A stretch of 64,000 nucleotides of DNA from Pseudoneobacillus sp042683745 (GCF_042683745.1 NZ_JBHUJX010000013.1:1-64000), one strand, 5' to 3'. Shown: positions 44,765 through 53,319, counted from the first letter of the stretch. Notes: generated by a model not told the origin, from the sequence alone. Numbers and translations are program-made.

Positions 44765-45964
44765 TTGTCAGTATTTGGTCATCAAATTTCTACGATGAGT
44801 ATTCCTTTAATAGCAGTTGTTGTGATAAAAGGTAATCCATTGCAAATGGGCTTCCTCCAAGCTGTTAGCTATACTCCTATCCTTTTATTTAGTCTCGTTG
44901 TAGGTACTTTGGTAGATCGACATCGCAAAGTTCCTATTTTGGTAGTGTCAGATGTAGCTCGTTTTATTACACTTCTAATGATACCTTGTTTGTATATTTT
45001 CGATATGTTGACCATAATACATTTATATTTTGTTGCCTTTTTTTTAGGGATTTTTACAACCTTCTTTGATATCGCATACCTATCTCTTGTTACAAAAGTT
45101 GTTACAGAAAATGAAATTATAAAGGCTAATAGTAAATTGGAAGGTACAAGATCTGTATCAATGGCAGTAAGCCCGGGAATAGCAGGAATGTTAATACAAC
45201 TATTATCTGCTCCTTTTGCCATAATTTTTAATATTGGTGCCTTTATGTTATCTAGTTTGGTGTTAGCAACTATAAAAGAAGAGAAGGATGTTAAAAGTAT
45301 TGAGGAAGTTACAACTAAGAGAAAATCGCTTTTATTGGAAGCAAAGTCAGGATATCAAGTCATCATCAATAATGCAAAACTAAGAGTTCTTGCATTATCT
45401 ACAGCTTTGTTAAATCTATTTTCAACCATGATGGCTCCTATTTTTCTCTTATTTTTAACACAAGAACTTAAATTGAATCCATTTTTCACTGGAATCGTCC
45501 TGGCTTCTACTGGTATTGGTGGAATTATAGGATCCGTACTAGCTAGCAAGATCGCAAATCTCGTCGGAAAGGAAAGATCTTTGGTGATTTCCCTTATCAT
45601 GGGAGCATTTTCCGTGCTACTTCTTCCTGTGGTATCAGACAATTCTATTTATTCAATCTTATATCTTATCTTGACACAGCTATTATTGGGGGTAAGTATA
45701 ACTATATTTAGAGTTAATCAGATTAGTATAAGAATGATGATTGTACCTATAAATACACAAGGTAGGGTAAATGCTTTATTACGATTGATAATGATGAGTC
45801 TAGTACCGATTGGATCATTGATCGGAGGTGTATTAGGAGAAATATTAGGTGAGAAAGGAACATTATTTATATCTGGAATAGGATTATTTTTCACCTTCTT
45901 TGTTACGAAATACTTCTTAGCCAAATCCAAGAGTTTTACCCCAAAAAATAATCAAACTGCATAA
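44765..45964 (+). CDS. MFS efflux transporter (start uncertain)
   Basis: 399 residues visible, with about twelve hydrophobic helices and the MFS loop GTLVDRHRKVPILVVSD between helices 2 and 3, as in macrolide/drug exporters of the MFS-3 kind. TTG at 44765 lacks a ribosome binding site. In the same frame 17 codons upstream, VKHSIRSNFSKLWLGQS completes the family's usual N-terminus, and its GTT at 44714 is correctly spaced after AGGAGGGG, so the native ATG may have been mutated. Exporter of the ligand sensed by the divergent SgrR-like protein is a fair inference. Confidence 0.85.
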   Translation: MSVFGHQISTMSIPLIAVVVIKGNPLQMGFLQAVSYTPILLFSLVVGTLVDRHRKVPILVVSDVARFITLLMIPCLYIFDMLTIIHLYFVAFFLGIFTTFFDIAYLSLVTKVVTENEIIKANSKLEGTRSVSMAVSPGIAGMLIQLLSAPFAIIFNIGAFMLSSLVLATIKEEKDVKSIEEVTTKRKSLLLEAKSGYQVIINNAKLRVLALSTALLNLFSTMMAPIFLLFLTQELKLNPFFTGIVLASTGIGGIIGSVLASKIANLVGKERSLVISLIMGAFSVLLLPVVSDNSIYSILYLILTQLLLGVSITIFRVNQISIRMMIVPINTQGRVNALLRLIMMSLVPIGSLIGGVLGEILGEKGTLFISGIGLFFTFFVTKYFLAKSKSFTPKNNQTA

Positions 45965-45985
45965 AAATTATGGGAGGACTAAAAG

Positions 45986-46486
45986 ATGAAATTTACTATT
46001 AAAAAAAAAGGTGAATTAAAGATTGTAGGAAAGAAAGTAGAGGATATTGACATTTTTTCAAGGGATGAAATAGTAGTGAGATGGGATGAAATAGGGTTTG
46101 ATGAGTACCCTATTCTTGAATGGAAAAACTGTTCCTTATATTTCGGTCTTATTAGTGATTTCCGAAAAAAATCAACCTACTTTTTCGCTAAGCCAATATC
46201 TGAAATACCTTTTACTTTAAAGGGTGATTTCGTAAGCGAAATCATCCCTTCAATCGAATATGCTGTATTCAAACATAAGGGTTCATCTATAAAGGTTATA
46301 GAAACTTATGAATTGATCGAAAACAAACTTATGGAAAATGGCTTAACAAAACATCCTAATCTCCCTTACATTGAATTATTTGATAAAAAGCAAAATCATA
46401 CATGGAATCATGAATTGCTTGAATTTGAAATTTATGTTCCAGTATTAAATGACTATAATATTCAGAATAAAACTATTGATTGCTAG
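45986..46486 (+). CDS. GyrI-like effector-binding protein
   Basis: 166 residues, 21 bases downstream of the MFS stop with a GGGAGGA site, so the two form an operon. YAVFKHKGSSIKVIETYELI, then HPNLPYIELFD and HELLEFEIYVPV are the features of the GyrI-like / SOUL small-molecule-binding fold. Relatives sequester toxic compounds or hydrolyse them, or serve as the sensing part of MerR/AraC regulators. Here it is free-standing. With the exporter and the SgrR-like regulator it suggests a compound-resistance module. Confidence 0.7.
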   Translation: MKFTIKKKGELKIVGKKVEDIDIFSRDEIVVRWDEIGFDEYPILEWKNCSLYFGLISDFRKKSTYFFAKPISEIPFTLKGDFVSEIIPSIEYAVFKHKGSSIKVIETYELIENKLMENGLTKHPNLPYIELFDKKQNHTWNHELLEFEIYVPVLNDYNIQNKTIDC

Positions 46487-46747
46487 TAACAGTATTTAAC
46501 ATATTCTCATACCATTTAATTATATATTTATTTCGAACTGCGATATATTTTATTAGTCACCATTACATATTGCAAAAATGAAACTTTTGTCTATTTTTTG
46601 TAGTGATAATGACTAAGGAGAGATATAATGAACTCAATTCAATTAATCCTATTGAATTTACAGTAAGTTAAACGTAGGGATAAATTTAGGCCTTGGAATA
46701 AATTTTGATTAATAATCCCCCACAAGCCTATATTTCACGATAAATTA
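46487..46747 (+). other. Intergenic stretch with a 12-codon remnant
   Basis: AAGGAGAGATATAATG at about 46615-46630 is an excellent start site, but the frame reads only MNSIQLILLNLQ before TAA at 46664. This looks like the surviving 5' end of a deleted gene. Confidence 0.45.
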
Positions 46748-46748
46748 A

Positions 46749-46792
46749 AAGAATCCCTTTTAAAAAAAGATTGTTCAAAAGGGATTCTCTTT
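46749..46792 (+). terminator. Terminator of the MFS/GyrI-like operon or its lost follower
   Basis: GAATCCCTTTT / AAAAGGGATTC around an A-rich loop, followed by TCTTT. Perfect 11-bp stem. Confidence 0.85.
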
Positions 46793-46849
46793 CAGCAGTT
46801 TTAAGTATGATTTTAATAAAAAAGTAAGATCATTTTCTACCTATATTTA

Positions 46850-46883
46850 TCGACAATCAGGCGCCAGATTGCCGAATAACCTG
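46850..46883 (-). repeat. GGCGCCAGATTGCCGAATAAC repeat (second family)
   Basis: CGACAATCAGGCGCCAGATT GCCG; symmetrical about GGCGCC. About 50 bases after the stop of the hydrolase gene at 46931 on the minus strand. Confidence 0.65.
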
Positions 46884-46930
46884 TTCTATTTAACAGTATC
46901 CTTGTACTGCGTAGCATTAGTTCTTATAGA

Positions 46931-47719
46931 TTAAAGTAATTCAAGAAAGTTTTTTACAGTGTTATTAAAACTAAGAGGATTATCATCGTGAATGGTATGT
47001 CCACAGCCTTCAAAAACTTTTATTGTAGTATTTTTTCTTACTTGTTTCATTTTTTTGATTTGACTAAGGTTAACCACATCGCTATTTTTACCATGTAATA
47101 GTAATGTTGGACAATCTGTGTTTGTCCACTCATTCCACCAACTACCGTTCAAATTTTGCTGTGAAATTATCATCCCTTTTGAATCAAATCTAAATCCCCA
47201 TCCATGCTCGTCTTCAAAGGCACTTTCACCAAAGTATCTAAAACTTCCTTTCCATCTACTCTCTATTACGTCTTTAAGCTCTTTTAATGAAGCTACTCTA
47301 TTAGGAAATTGTTCTGCATAGGATGCATCACCTTCAATTTCAGCCCCAATATCTTCTATAATCATTGCTTTTACAAGTTCGGGATATTTAGAAGCAAATT
47401 GATAAGCATTCGCTCCCCCTAACGAATGTCCTATTATAACTACAGATTTTTTATTTAGTACAGTCGTAATAAAATTTTTTATATCTTCAATGTATGCTTC
47501 GCGAGAGTAATCTCGATTTTCTGGATGCTCACTCCAACCATGCCCCCTCTGATCTAAAGCAATGACTTTCCAATCATCAAAATTGGATGCAAGACTAGAG
47601 AACATTCTAGCATTTCCAAAATGACCATGTAATGCAAGTAAAACCTTTTCACTTTCACCAATATTATAATCGATATATGACAAACATAAATTATTTGATT
47701 GAAAATAAACTCGTTTCAT
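46931..47719 (-). CDS. Alpha/beta hydrolase
   Basis: 262 residues with the standard order LLALHGHFGNARMFSSL, VIALDQRGHGWSEHP, nucleophile elbow IGHSLGGANAYQFA (Ser about 98), an Asp in LLHGKNSDVV and His in GCGHTIHDDNP. The RGHGxS and GHSLGG motifs put it with lipase/haloperoxidase-like hydrolases, cytosolic, of unknown substrate. Intact, with GGAGG close to the ATG at 47719. It differs from the hydrolase at 40787 and is not a recent copy. Confidence 0.9.
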   Translation of the reverse strand: MKRVYFQSNNLCLSYIDYNIGESEKVLLALHGHFGNARMFSSLASNFDDWKVIALDQRGHGWSEHPENRDYSREAYIEDIKNFITTVLNKKSVVIIGHSLGGANAYQFASKYPELVKAMIIEDIGAEIEGDASYAEQFPNRVASLKELKDVIESRWKGSFRYFGESAFEDEHGWGFRFDSKGMIISQQNLNGSWWNEWTNTDCPTLLLHGKNSDVVNLSQIKKMKQVRKNTTIKVFEGCGHTIHDDNPLSFNNTVKNFLELL

Positions 47720-47810
47720 TCGAACCCCTCCATCTTTATAGGAACATATATTCTATCTTATTAAAAATATACTTACTTCGCAATACGCAATATAAGAGTT
47801 ACTCCACACT

Positions 47811-47868
47811 ATGGCCCTGTTCATGAAGAAAGACGCTTTCTTTATTTCAGAAAAGCGCCCCTTAATGG
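47811..47868 (-). repeat. Hairpin repeat, copy 1 of a pair (partner at 61627)
   Basis: TGGCCCTGTTCATGAAGAAAG ACGCTTTCTTTATTTCAGAAA AGCGCC shares nearly all bases with 61627-61676. The GGCGCTTT / AAAGCGTC stem followed by T-rich sequence fits a minus-strand terminator for the Nudix gene. Confidence 0.75.
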
Positions 47869-47879
47869 AATATGTATAA

Positions 47880-48320
47880 CTAATATTTCACATGCAAATT
47901 ATCTTGTAGTATTTTCTCTGCAAGTTTAATGTTTTCTTTTAGAAATATAGGTAGATCCGTATGAGCAAGAATCTCTGAAGTTGTCATCCAAATAACATCA
48001 TCCACTTCTTCAGTACTTTTAGCGTAAGGTTCTCCAGATTTATGATGACATAGGAAAACTATATCGATTACATTTATCCCTGATTCAGTAACGAAGGAGG
48101 AGCTATTTACATATTTAATGCCTGTTATTTCGCTACCTACTTCTTCAAAAATTTCTCGTTTTAACGTTCTTTCCAGAATATCAGATGAATCACCTTCAAT
48201 TTCACACTTTCCGCCTACTAATGAGAGACCCCCACCAGCATGCTCCTCCTTTTCACTTCTACGGATTAAAAGCCATTTCTCATTGCGACGAATTGCCCCT
48301 TCTACATTTACTACAAACAT
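47880..48320 (-). CDS. Nudix hydrolase
   Basis: 146 residues. The Nudix box, GKCEIEGDSSDILERTLKREIFEEVGSE (about 36-63), has one or two extra residues in the first loop compared with the consensus, but the catalytic REIFEEVG core is intact. WLLIRRSEKEEHAGGGLSLVGG is the preceding strand, with more Gly than usual. Probably a nucleotide or nucleotide-sugar pyrophosphatase. AGGAGG precedes ATG at 48320. Confidence 0.85.
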   Translation of the reverse strand: MFVVNVEGAIRRNEKWLLIRRSEKEEHAGGGLSLVGGKCEIEGDSSDILERTLKREIFEEVGSEITGIKYVNSSSFVTESGINVIDIVFLCHHKSGEPYAKSTEEVDDVIWMTTSEILAHTDLPIFLKENIKLAEKILQDNLHVKY

Positions 48321-48350
48321 AAAAAAACCTCCTGAAATTTATACTTTATC

Positions 48351-48412
48351 TTCCACAATCTGGCCCGATTGTGGAAGAAGAAAAAATCCTGCATATCAAC
48401 ACAGGATTTTTA
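48351..48412. terminator. Two adjacent hairpins
   Basis: CCACAATC-TGGCCC-GATTGTGG (second repeat family, 48353-48376) is followed by AAAAATCCTG / CAGGATTTTT (48383-48412), a good bidirectional terminator. Confidence 0.7.
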
Positions 48413-48433
48413 ATCAAACCTTATTTTAAATAA

Positions 48434-48640
48434 TTAGACTTTGTTTAAATGATCAATCTTTTTTATAAAACTACATTTTCTAAAATTATTTGCTAATGCC
48501 ACAATCCCAAATTCTACATGGACTTTGGTACGACCCCGCAAGGACCATCTGAGGAACGACCAATTGCCCTTGATGTGACCAAAAACGCAATCTACCTCGC
48601 TTTTACGTTTTCCGTAGATAGAGGCTTTTTCTTAACATCC
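48434..48640 (-). pseudogene. IS1182-family transposase C-terminal fragment
   Basis: Minus-strand reading gives IYGKRKSEVDCVFGHIKGNW, SFLRWSLRGRTKVHVEFGIV and ALANNFRKC. The EVxxVFGxIKGN and RGxxKVxxEFGIxALAxN motifs are those of the IS1182 DDE transposase C-terminus. The rest of the element is missing. Confidence 0.8.
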
Positions 48641-48724
48641 AAGGGCAGTTGAATCATTTGGACTGTTTTTTCTTAAAAAACTGGTTTGGTTATATCATTT
48701 ATTAGATTACAATTAATTCACTCA

Positions 48725-49957
48725 CTAAAGTGCATTACTTCTACTCCGTATTTTGTTCCTTTTTAGGGTACGCATCCAGGACCAAATAACGACTACAAAT
48801 GGAATAGATGTTATAGTTAGATAAAAAATTCCATCAATGAAAAACCATAACTGAAATGGAAATTTAAACACTGAACGAAATGAATTACTATAAAATTCAA
48901 TCAGCTGTGGAAACGTATAACTTAAGAAAAAAATAATTGCCCATGATATTCCTAGCACATAAACCCAAGAATACCACTTAATTACTTTCTTTTCTTTAAG
49001 AGATACTCCCTCCCATTCACTTTGCTGATGTAAAGTAAGCTTCTTCTTAACTTTCATCATTAAAAATAGCCTAGTATTAACGATTAAATTATTACACCTT
49101 AAAAATGTAGTTATGGTGTAATAAATATCTGTTTGCATAAAAAACATAAACTGGAAGGATAGTCCCATAAAAAAGATGTAACCTAATAGTTTGAATATAG
49201 ATAATGTGGTGGGTAAAAGAGAAAATAAACCAATTTCATGAAGGTATTGAATCCAGAAGACAATACTTAAAAACATTCCGTCTAAAGCCATTCCTGCTAA
49301 AAATGCACGATACCGCTTCTTTGGTTCCACTAGAACGATATTCGACATATTTGTTTCTGCCACCATAAAAAATAGTCTATGGCTAAGTCGGATTCTGCTT
49401 CCAATCCCAAGAGACTTTGCTGAAATTAAATGGGCTATTTCATGAATACCTAAAAAAAACCAACTAATTGAAACTGTCAAAAGAATATTTATAGAGGAGT
49501 ATGATGTTATAAAAATATCACTATAATGTGGGTAGACCATACCTTCAGAAAGAACAAGTGGAAATAAACATGAAAGTATGATTACTATGTATATCATATA
49601 ACCCATTTTTCCAAACAAATAGTCCCCTACTTTACCAGGTATCCAAGCTAAATGGTCCTTTGTTTTATCTTGTTCATTGACAATGATACCATCTAACATG
49701 TATGCAAACTTATAATCCATAATTAAATCTTTTGCGAAATCTAGTACATCCACTTCTTCACAGTAACGCTCTTCGATTATATGTTTAACTTCACCAATTG
49801 ATTTTCCCTCATCTAATAAATCAATAATTTCAATACCTATTTTTGGTAACAATATATATTCTCCTGTGTCAACACGGCCAATCACTACTTCATCATCATC
49901 TTCTATCCGACTTTTTAAACGATGCATTTTTATTTTACTTTGAAAGGTTATATTCAT
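48725..49957 (-). CDS. M50 metalloprotease with N-terminal PqqD-like domain
   Basis: 410 residues. Residues about 20-90 (DEVVIGRVDTGEYILLPKIG, IEIIDLLDEGKSIGEVKHII) form a PqqD-like winged helix of the kind that binds leader peptides. A membrane part of about six helices follows, with the zinc site HEIAH at 172-176 in FFLGIHEIAHLISAKSLG and a second motif ALDG. The layout is that of site-2 proteases such as YydH, which serve peptide-modification loci. It starts 12 bases after the ThiF-like gene. I infer that it trims or handles the precursor peptide at the membrane. Confidence 0.85.
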   Translation of the reverse strand: MNITFQSKIKMHRLKSRIEDDDEVVIGRVDTGEYILLPKIGIEIIDLLDEGKSIGEVKHIIEERYCEEVDVLDFAKDLIMDYKFAYMLDGIIVNEQDKTKDHLAWIPGKVGDYLFGKMGYMIYIVIILSCLFPLVLSEGMVYPHYSDIFITSYSSINILLTVSISWFFLGIHEIAHLISAKSLGIGSRIRLSHRLFFMVAETNMSNIVLVEPKKRYRAFLAGMALDGMFLSIVFWIQYLHEIGLFSLLPTTLSIFKLLGYIFFMGLSFQFMFFMQTDIYYTITTFLRCNNLIVNTRLFLMMKVKKKLTLHQQSEWEGVSLKEKKVIKWYSWVYVLGISWAIIFFLSYTFPQLIEFYSNSFRSVFKFPFQLWFFIDGIFYLTITSIPFVVVIWSWMRTLKRNKIRSRSNAL

Positions 49958-49969
49958 AGTTAATATTAC

Positions 49970-51139
49970 CTATCTTTCTATAAAAGGTCTGTTCGCCCAT
50001 TCTTCTTTATCCAAGCTATTAAAAATGTGTTGATAATGTTTTCCTTCACCACATGTAGGGCAGTTCTTTACTTCTCTTTCTTTCCAAGGAATCTCCTTTT
50101 TTGAAAATGTCATGATGTCAAAACGGATTGTTTTCCCAAGAGAAATCGGAGGTGATATACCTGTAAGTAATTTGCACAAGTCTTGGATAATCATAGATGT
50201 TATCATTAAAGTTCCAGGGGCGGTTGCGGTATTAGGTGGCATATAATTTGTATTAACGAATCTTTCCATTTCATTGATTAGAGTTAAGTTAGGCTCACCA
50301 TTCTCAAATAGCATACAATCAAAACATGGAGTTTCGTCAGGAATAATAGTGGTAAATACTCCTCTATTTAAATAAATGCTTCCTGACATGAAAACTTTCT
50401 TTAGTTTCACACAAGCTGAGTTCACCCATCTTTGAATTTGCATTAAAGGTTGATCCGCTGCTAAAATGACACAATCATAGTCCTTTATTAATTCAATCAC
50501 TACTTCCGTTGAATCAATTTTTTTATTGACAATATCTATTTCCATGTTCGAATTCAATCCAAGAATAGAATTCTTTGCGGCTTCGATTTTTGCTAAACCA
50601 ATATCATTCTCTCTAAATAGAAACTGTCTATTTAGATTACTAAGTTCAATCGTATCAAAATCAACAATTCTAACATGTTCTACACCCAAACCAGCTAAAT
50701 TCATCAATAACCCACAGCCAAAAGCACCCATACCTAATATGACTACTCTGGAATGATTTAGTTTAATTTGATGGGATATTGCTGAATTTTCAATTCCTGA
50801 ATAATGAAGGAAAAAATTAAGATTTCCCTTATATCGATTCCTCTTCTCACTCGATAGCATACACTTTTCTTCTAGTTCAGCATTTGATATAAATCCCATT
50901 TGATTTAATTCTTCAATTGCGTTTAAAACTTCTTCGTTTGTTACATTCGGGTACTTTTTTATTAAAGTCTGACAAATTTCTTCAAGTCCTTTTATTCCGT
51001 TTAATTGCAAGATAAGATCAAGAAAAATTCCTGTTTCATCCTCGATTTCCATTCCCAAATCTGTTGATTGACCAATACGAATATAACCAGGTCTCACTAG
51101 ATACGCCGAGTATATTGGTTTGAACAATGGTTTAAACAC
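49970..51139 (-). CDS. E1/ThiF-like adenylating enzyme with N-terminal PqqD-like domain
   Basis: 389 residues from GTG at 51139 after GGAGGTG. Residues about 15-95 are a PqqD-like leader-binding winged helix (GIFLDLILQLNGIKGLEEIC, then NVTNEEVLNAIEELNQMGFI). The ThiF/MoeB core follows: nucleotide loop VVILGMGAFGCGLL, Asp in VDFDTIELSNLNRQFLF, then Lys in GLAKIEAAKNSI, and zinc ligands in CFDC and CPTC. These enzymes activate a C-terminal carboxylate by adenylation. With two precursor-like genes directly upstream it is the prime candidate modifying enzyme of a peptide natural product. Confidence 0.88.
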   Translation of the reverse strand: MFKPLFKPIYSAYLVRPGYIRIGQSTDLGMEIEDETGIFLDLILQLNGIKGLEEICQTLIKKYPNVTNEEVLNAIEELNQMGFISNAELEEKCMLSSEKRNRYKGNLNFFLHYSGIENSAISHQIKLNHSRVVILGMGAFGCGLLMNLAGLGVEHVRIVDFDTIELSNLNRQFLFRENDIGLAKIEAAKNSILGLNSNMEIDIVNKKIDSTEVVIELIKDYDCVILAADQPLMQIQRWVNSACVKLKKVFMSGSIYLNRGVFTTIIPDETPCFDCMLFENGEPNLTLINEMERFVNTNYMPPNTATAPGTLMITSMIIQDLCKLLTGISPPISLGKTIRFDIMTFSKKEIPWKEREVKNCPTCGEGKHYQHIFNSLDKEEWANRPFIER

Positions 51140-51160
51140 ACATTCACCTCCAAGAATTAA

Positions 51161-51190
51161 GATAGTGGTCTCAAAAACTAGACCACTATC
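51161..51190 (-). terminator. Intercistronic hairpin between precursor genes and modifying enzymes
   Basis: GATAGTGGTCT at 51161-51171 pairs perfectly with AGACCACTATC at 51180-51190. On the minus strand it follows the second precursor gene by 26 bases. The following T-tract is poor (TTAATTCTT), so it probably acts as a partial terminator or RNA-stability stem, giving more precursor than enzyme. Confidence 0.8.
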
Positions 51191-51216
51191 TCATCACTAT
51201 TTACATAATAATCAAG

Positions 51217-51300
51217 TTAGCAAGCTCCTCCCATTGCATCGAATACACTACATGCAGCAGTTGTGCTAACTTGTTCAATCTTTTTCCCCTTAATTTTCAT
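51217..51300 (-). CDS. Candidate RiPP precursor peptide, copy 2 (27 residues)
   Basis: ATG at 51300 follows AGGAGGTG by five bases. The peptide is MKIKGKKIEQVSTTA followed by ACSVFDAMGGAC, with Cys17 and a C-terminal Cys27. It is identical in protein sequence to the gene at 51355 but differs at several synonymous positions (for example ATT/ATA, AAG/AAA, TGT/TGC, TTC/TTT), so selection acts on the peptide. A basic leader-like half precedes a small-residue, Cys-containing core-like half. It lies just upstream of E1 and M50 genes with leader-binding domains. Confidence 0.85.
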   Translation of the reverse strand: MKIKGKKIEQVSTTAACSVFDAMGGAC

Positions 51301-51354
51301 CTTTACACCTCCTATGTATGTATTTTAAATCCTAAGACTTTACTTATTACTTAG

Positions 51355-51438
51355 TTAGCAAGCTCCTCCCATTGCATCAAATACACTGCATGCAGCTGTT
51401 GTGCTAACTTGTTCAATCTTTTTCCCTTTTATTTTCAT
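51355..51438 (-). CDS. Candidate RiPP precursor peptide, copy 1 (27 residues)
   Basis: ATG at 51438 follows AAAGGGGGTG. It encodes the same 27 residues as the gene at 51217, with the stop 54 bases before that gene's start. Tandem identical precursors are common in peptide natural-product loci and raise the dose. The promoter should lie in 51439-51599. No regulator or ABC transporter is adjacent. Confidence 0.85.
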   Translation of the reverse strand: MKIKGKKIEQVSTTAACSVFDAMGGAC

Positions 51439-51599
51439 ATTTTCACCCCCTTTGTTCTTGGATAGTAAAATATATGAACCTAGAACTTGAAAAATAACCA
51501 TAAACCTACTAGTCAGTTTATTTTTTTAAAAAAAATCTTCTTGTAGTTTCCCCTAGAGCTAATATTTTGTTTAAAATAGCAAAGGTCTAGATTGTGAAG

Positions 51600-51948
51600 T
51601 GACCCCTAAAGTTAGACACGGTTATTTCGTCAAGCAGCTTGCTCCAAATGAGTTCGGTATTGTAACGGACTCATTTTTAATTTTGCCTTATTCCGTTTCG
51701 TATTATAGTATTCCATATATTTTTCAAGCTCTTGTTTAAAATGCTCTACACTTTCGAATTCCTTATGTAATTCATATAACTTCAACAATATTGGAATTAT
51801 GCTTTGGTAACCCCCATTGTTTTGCATACTCTGTTTGAGAAATTGCTCTCGAGTTATAGTCTTGAATAATCATTAATTTTATATCACTTATAATTTACTC
51901 ATAAAAAAACTGCACCCCAATTGTGTCTAACAATTGGGGTGCAGTTCA
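51600..51948 (-). mobile_element. IS3-family remnant (internally deleted, both ends present)
   Basis: TGACCCCTAAAGTTAGACAC at 51600 and TGTCTAACAATTGGGGTGCA, ending at 51948, are the inverted ends of an IS3-type element. Between them only the last 65 codons of OrfB remain (YYNTKRNKAKLKMSPLQYRT), followed by scrambled sequence, in about 350 bases instead of the usual 1.2-1.5 kb. The right end is itself palindromic (AACTGCACCCCAATTG / CAATTGGGGTGCAGTT), which would make a strong terminator. It sits 160 bases upstream of the precursor genes. Confidence 0.8.
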
Positions 51949-51996
51949 TAATGATGATCGCTTAAAAGAAAAACTTTACTTTTAATTTTGTATGTT

Positions 51997-52262
51997 CTAG
52001 TATTTAGCCGACATTCCATCTATTATATTCTTTTTTATCTCAAAACATCCTTCAAATAAATGTGTATCAGGAAACCATGTATCAATATAAATCGTGTCAG
52101 GTTTATATGATAATGATAAAGCATGATTTATTATTTGCTCACATATTATCTCATCAAAAATTTTTGAAGTAATTTCATATGTTGGTTCTGTATTTTCGTA
52201 ATCAAAAAAAATCCAGTTTTCTTTTTCATATCGATTTTATAACCACATACTTCACATTCCAT
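51997..52262 (-). pseudogene. Small CxxC protein, frameshifted
   Basis: ATG at 52262 after GAGGAG begins MECEVCGYKIDMKK; the sequence then needs one extra base within the A-run at about 52223 to continue as NWIFFDYENTEPTYEITSKI, and FDEIICEQIINHALSLSYKP to a stop at 51997. Rejoined length would be 88 residues with a zinc-finger-like CEVC start. I do not recognise the family. Confidence 0.65.
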
Positions 52263-52408
52263 AAGGAACACTCCTCTAATTCTATGTGATTATTATATAT
52301 GAAGGGAGAAACAATCAGTGGATTTTTCCAATTCCTTTGTAAATCTGATAATATGAATCTGGAAACAAACCCAAAAACCGAACTACTTTTTTCTGAAGGT
52401 GCGTCCAT

Positions 52409-52627
52409 ATGTATAAAAAATCTAAAATATTATTAATTTTCGGGGCAGCATTATGGCTTCTAAGCTTAACCTTAGCTTATGTTTCCTTTATAACCTCAAA
52501 AGGTATTTTTTACCTAGTTCAACAGCTTCTCTCTCTGTATTTTGGTTTAGGTTGTACAGTGCTATTTTTAATTTACATCGTCATTGTTTTTTTCATTCAT
52601 CGGAAGAAACGTAAATACAGAGATTAA
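52409..52627 (+). CDS. Small membrane protein, 72 residues
   Basis: ATG at 52409 after GAAGGTG. Two hydrophobic helices (about 8-28 and 36-64) and a basic tail HRKKRKYRD. No family recognised. It is one of the few plus-strand genes in this part and shares a divergent region with the broken CxxC gene. Confidence 0.55.
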   Translation: MYKKSKILLIFGAALWLLSLTLAYVSFITSKGIFYLVQQLLSLYFGLGCTVLFLIYIVIVFFIHRKKRKYRD

Positions 52628-52711
52628 CATTCAAGATGTTATATCGCGGACTATCATCCGGATACGACAGAAAAAAGCCAACAGGTGCACTATTGACTTA
52701 ATCATTCTAGA

Positions 52712-53144
52712 TTAGGCAAACTTTTTAGAAAAACCAGTGCTTTTACCTTCATATCCCATATTGAAATAAAATTGATGTGCAATTTTTCGTTCTTCCCGGT
52801 TACCACTGTTTAACCCAATTTCAATAGCTCCTTGCTCAACCGCCCAGCTTTCTGCTTCTTGTAGTAACTTCCTTCCGACCCCTTTACCACGGTAAGCAGA
52901 ATCCACTACAAAGGCAAAGTCGAACATAGATGCCATCATACTCATAAAATATTCCGGTATACAATCCAGCCATTCCAATAACCTTCCCATTCATTTCAAC
53001 TACTAATGTGTGATAGTTTGAATTAGAATTAATAGATTTAAACCTAGTTCTCATTTTATCTTCCGTAGTGGGATAACCAAGTTGTCCCATTAAACCAACT
53101 AAGCCAGAATTATCATTTAATGTTGCTTCTCTAATCACAATCAA
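52712..53144 (-). pseudogene. GNAT acetyltransferase, frameshifted
   Basis: The first half, from TTG at 53144 after GGGGAGGT, reads VIREATLNDNSGLVGLMGQL to YTGIFYEYDGIYVR. The second half in another frame continues FAFVVDSAYRGKGVGRKLLQ and the C-terminal NREERKIAHQFYFNMGYEG motif. One base is missing near 52905. Both parts match one GNAT, so a single frameshift broke it. Confidence 0.85.
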
Positions 53145-53262
53145 ATTACCTCCCCATAAAAGCAATGCTTTAAACTCATTAATATATTCTTTTTTTTAGG
53201 ATATTCCTTTAAATCTATTCGTATTTTAATAGAAGAACTGCATAGTTTGTTCCTACTAAGAC

Positions 53263-53289
53263 AAAAGCCAGCATTATGCTGGCTTTTTC
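53263..53289. terminator. Bidirectional terminator
   Basis: AAAAGCCAGC / GCTGGCTTTTT around ATTAT. It lies between the acyltransferase stop and the GNAT remnant. Confidence 0.85.
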
Positions 53290-53319
53290 ACTTTTCACTT
53301 ATTTAAATAATCTTTCCTT

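Noticed and set aside
49970..51139. Thiazole/oxazole cyclodehydratase cluster or microcin C (MccB) cluster
   Set aside because: No YcaO partner is present, the peptide lacks repeated Cys/Ser/Thr and does not end in Asn, and no MccC/D/E-like genes are adjacent. The E1 relationship alone does not support either label.
51217..51300. Double-glycine leader peptide (GG cleavage)
   Set aside because: Cleavage after GG would leave only Ala-Cys, and no C39 peptidase/ABC transporter is nearby.
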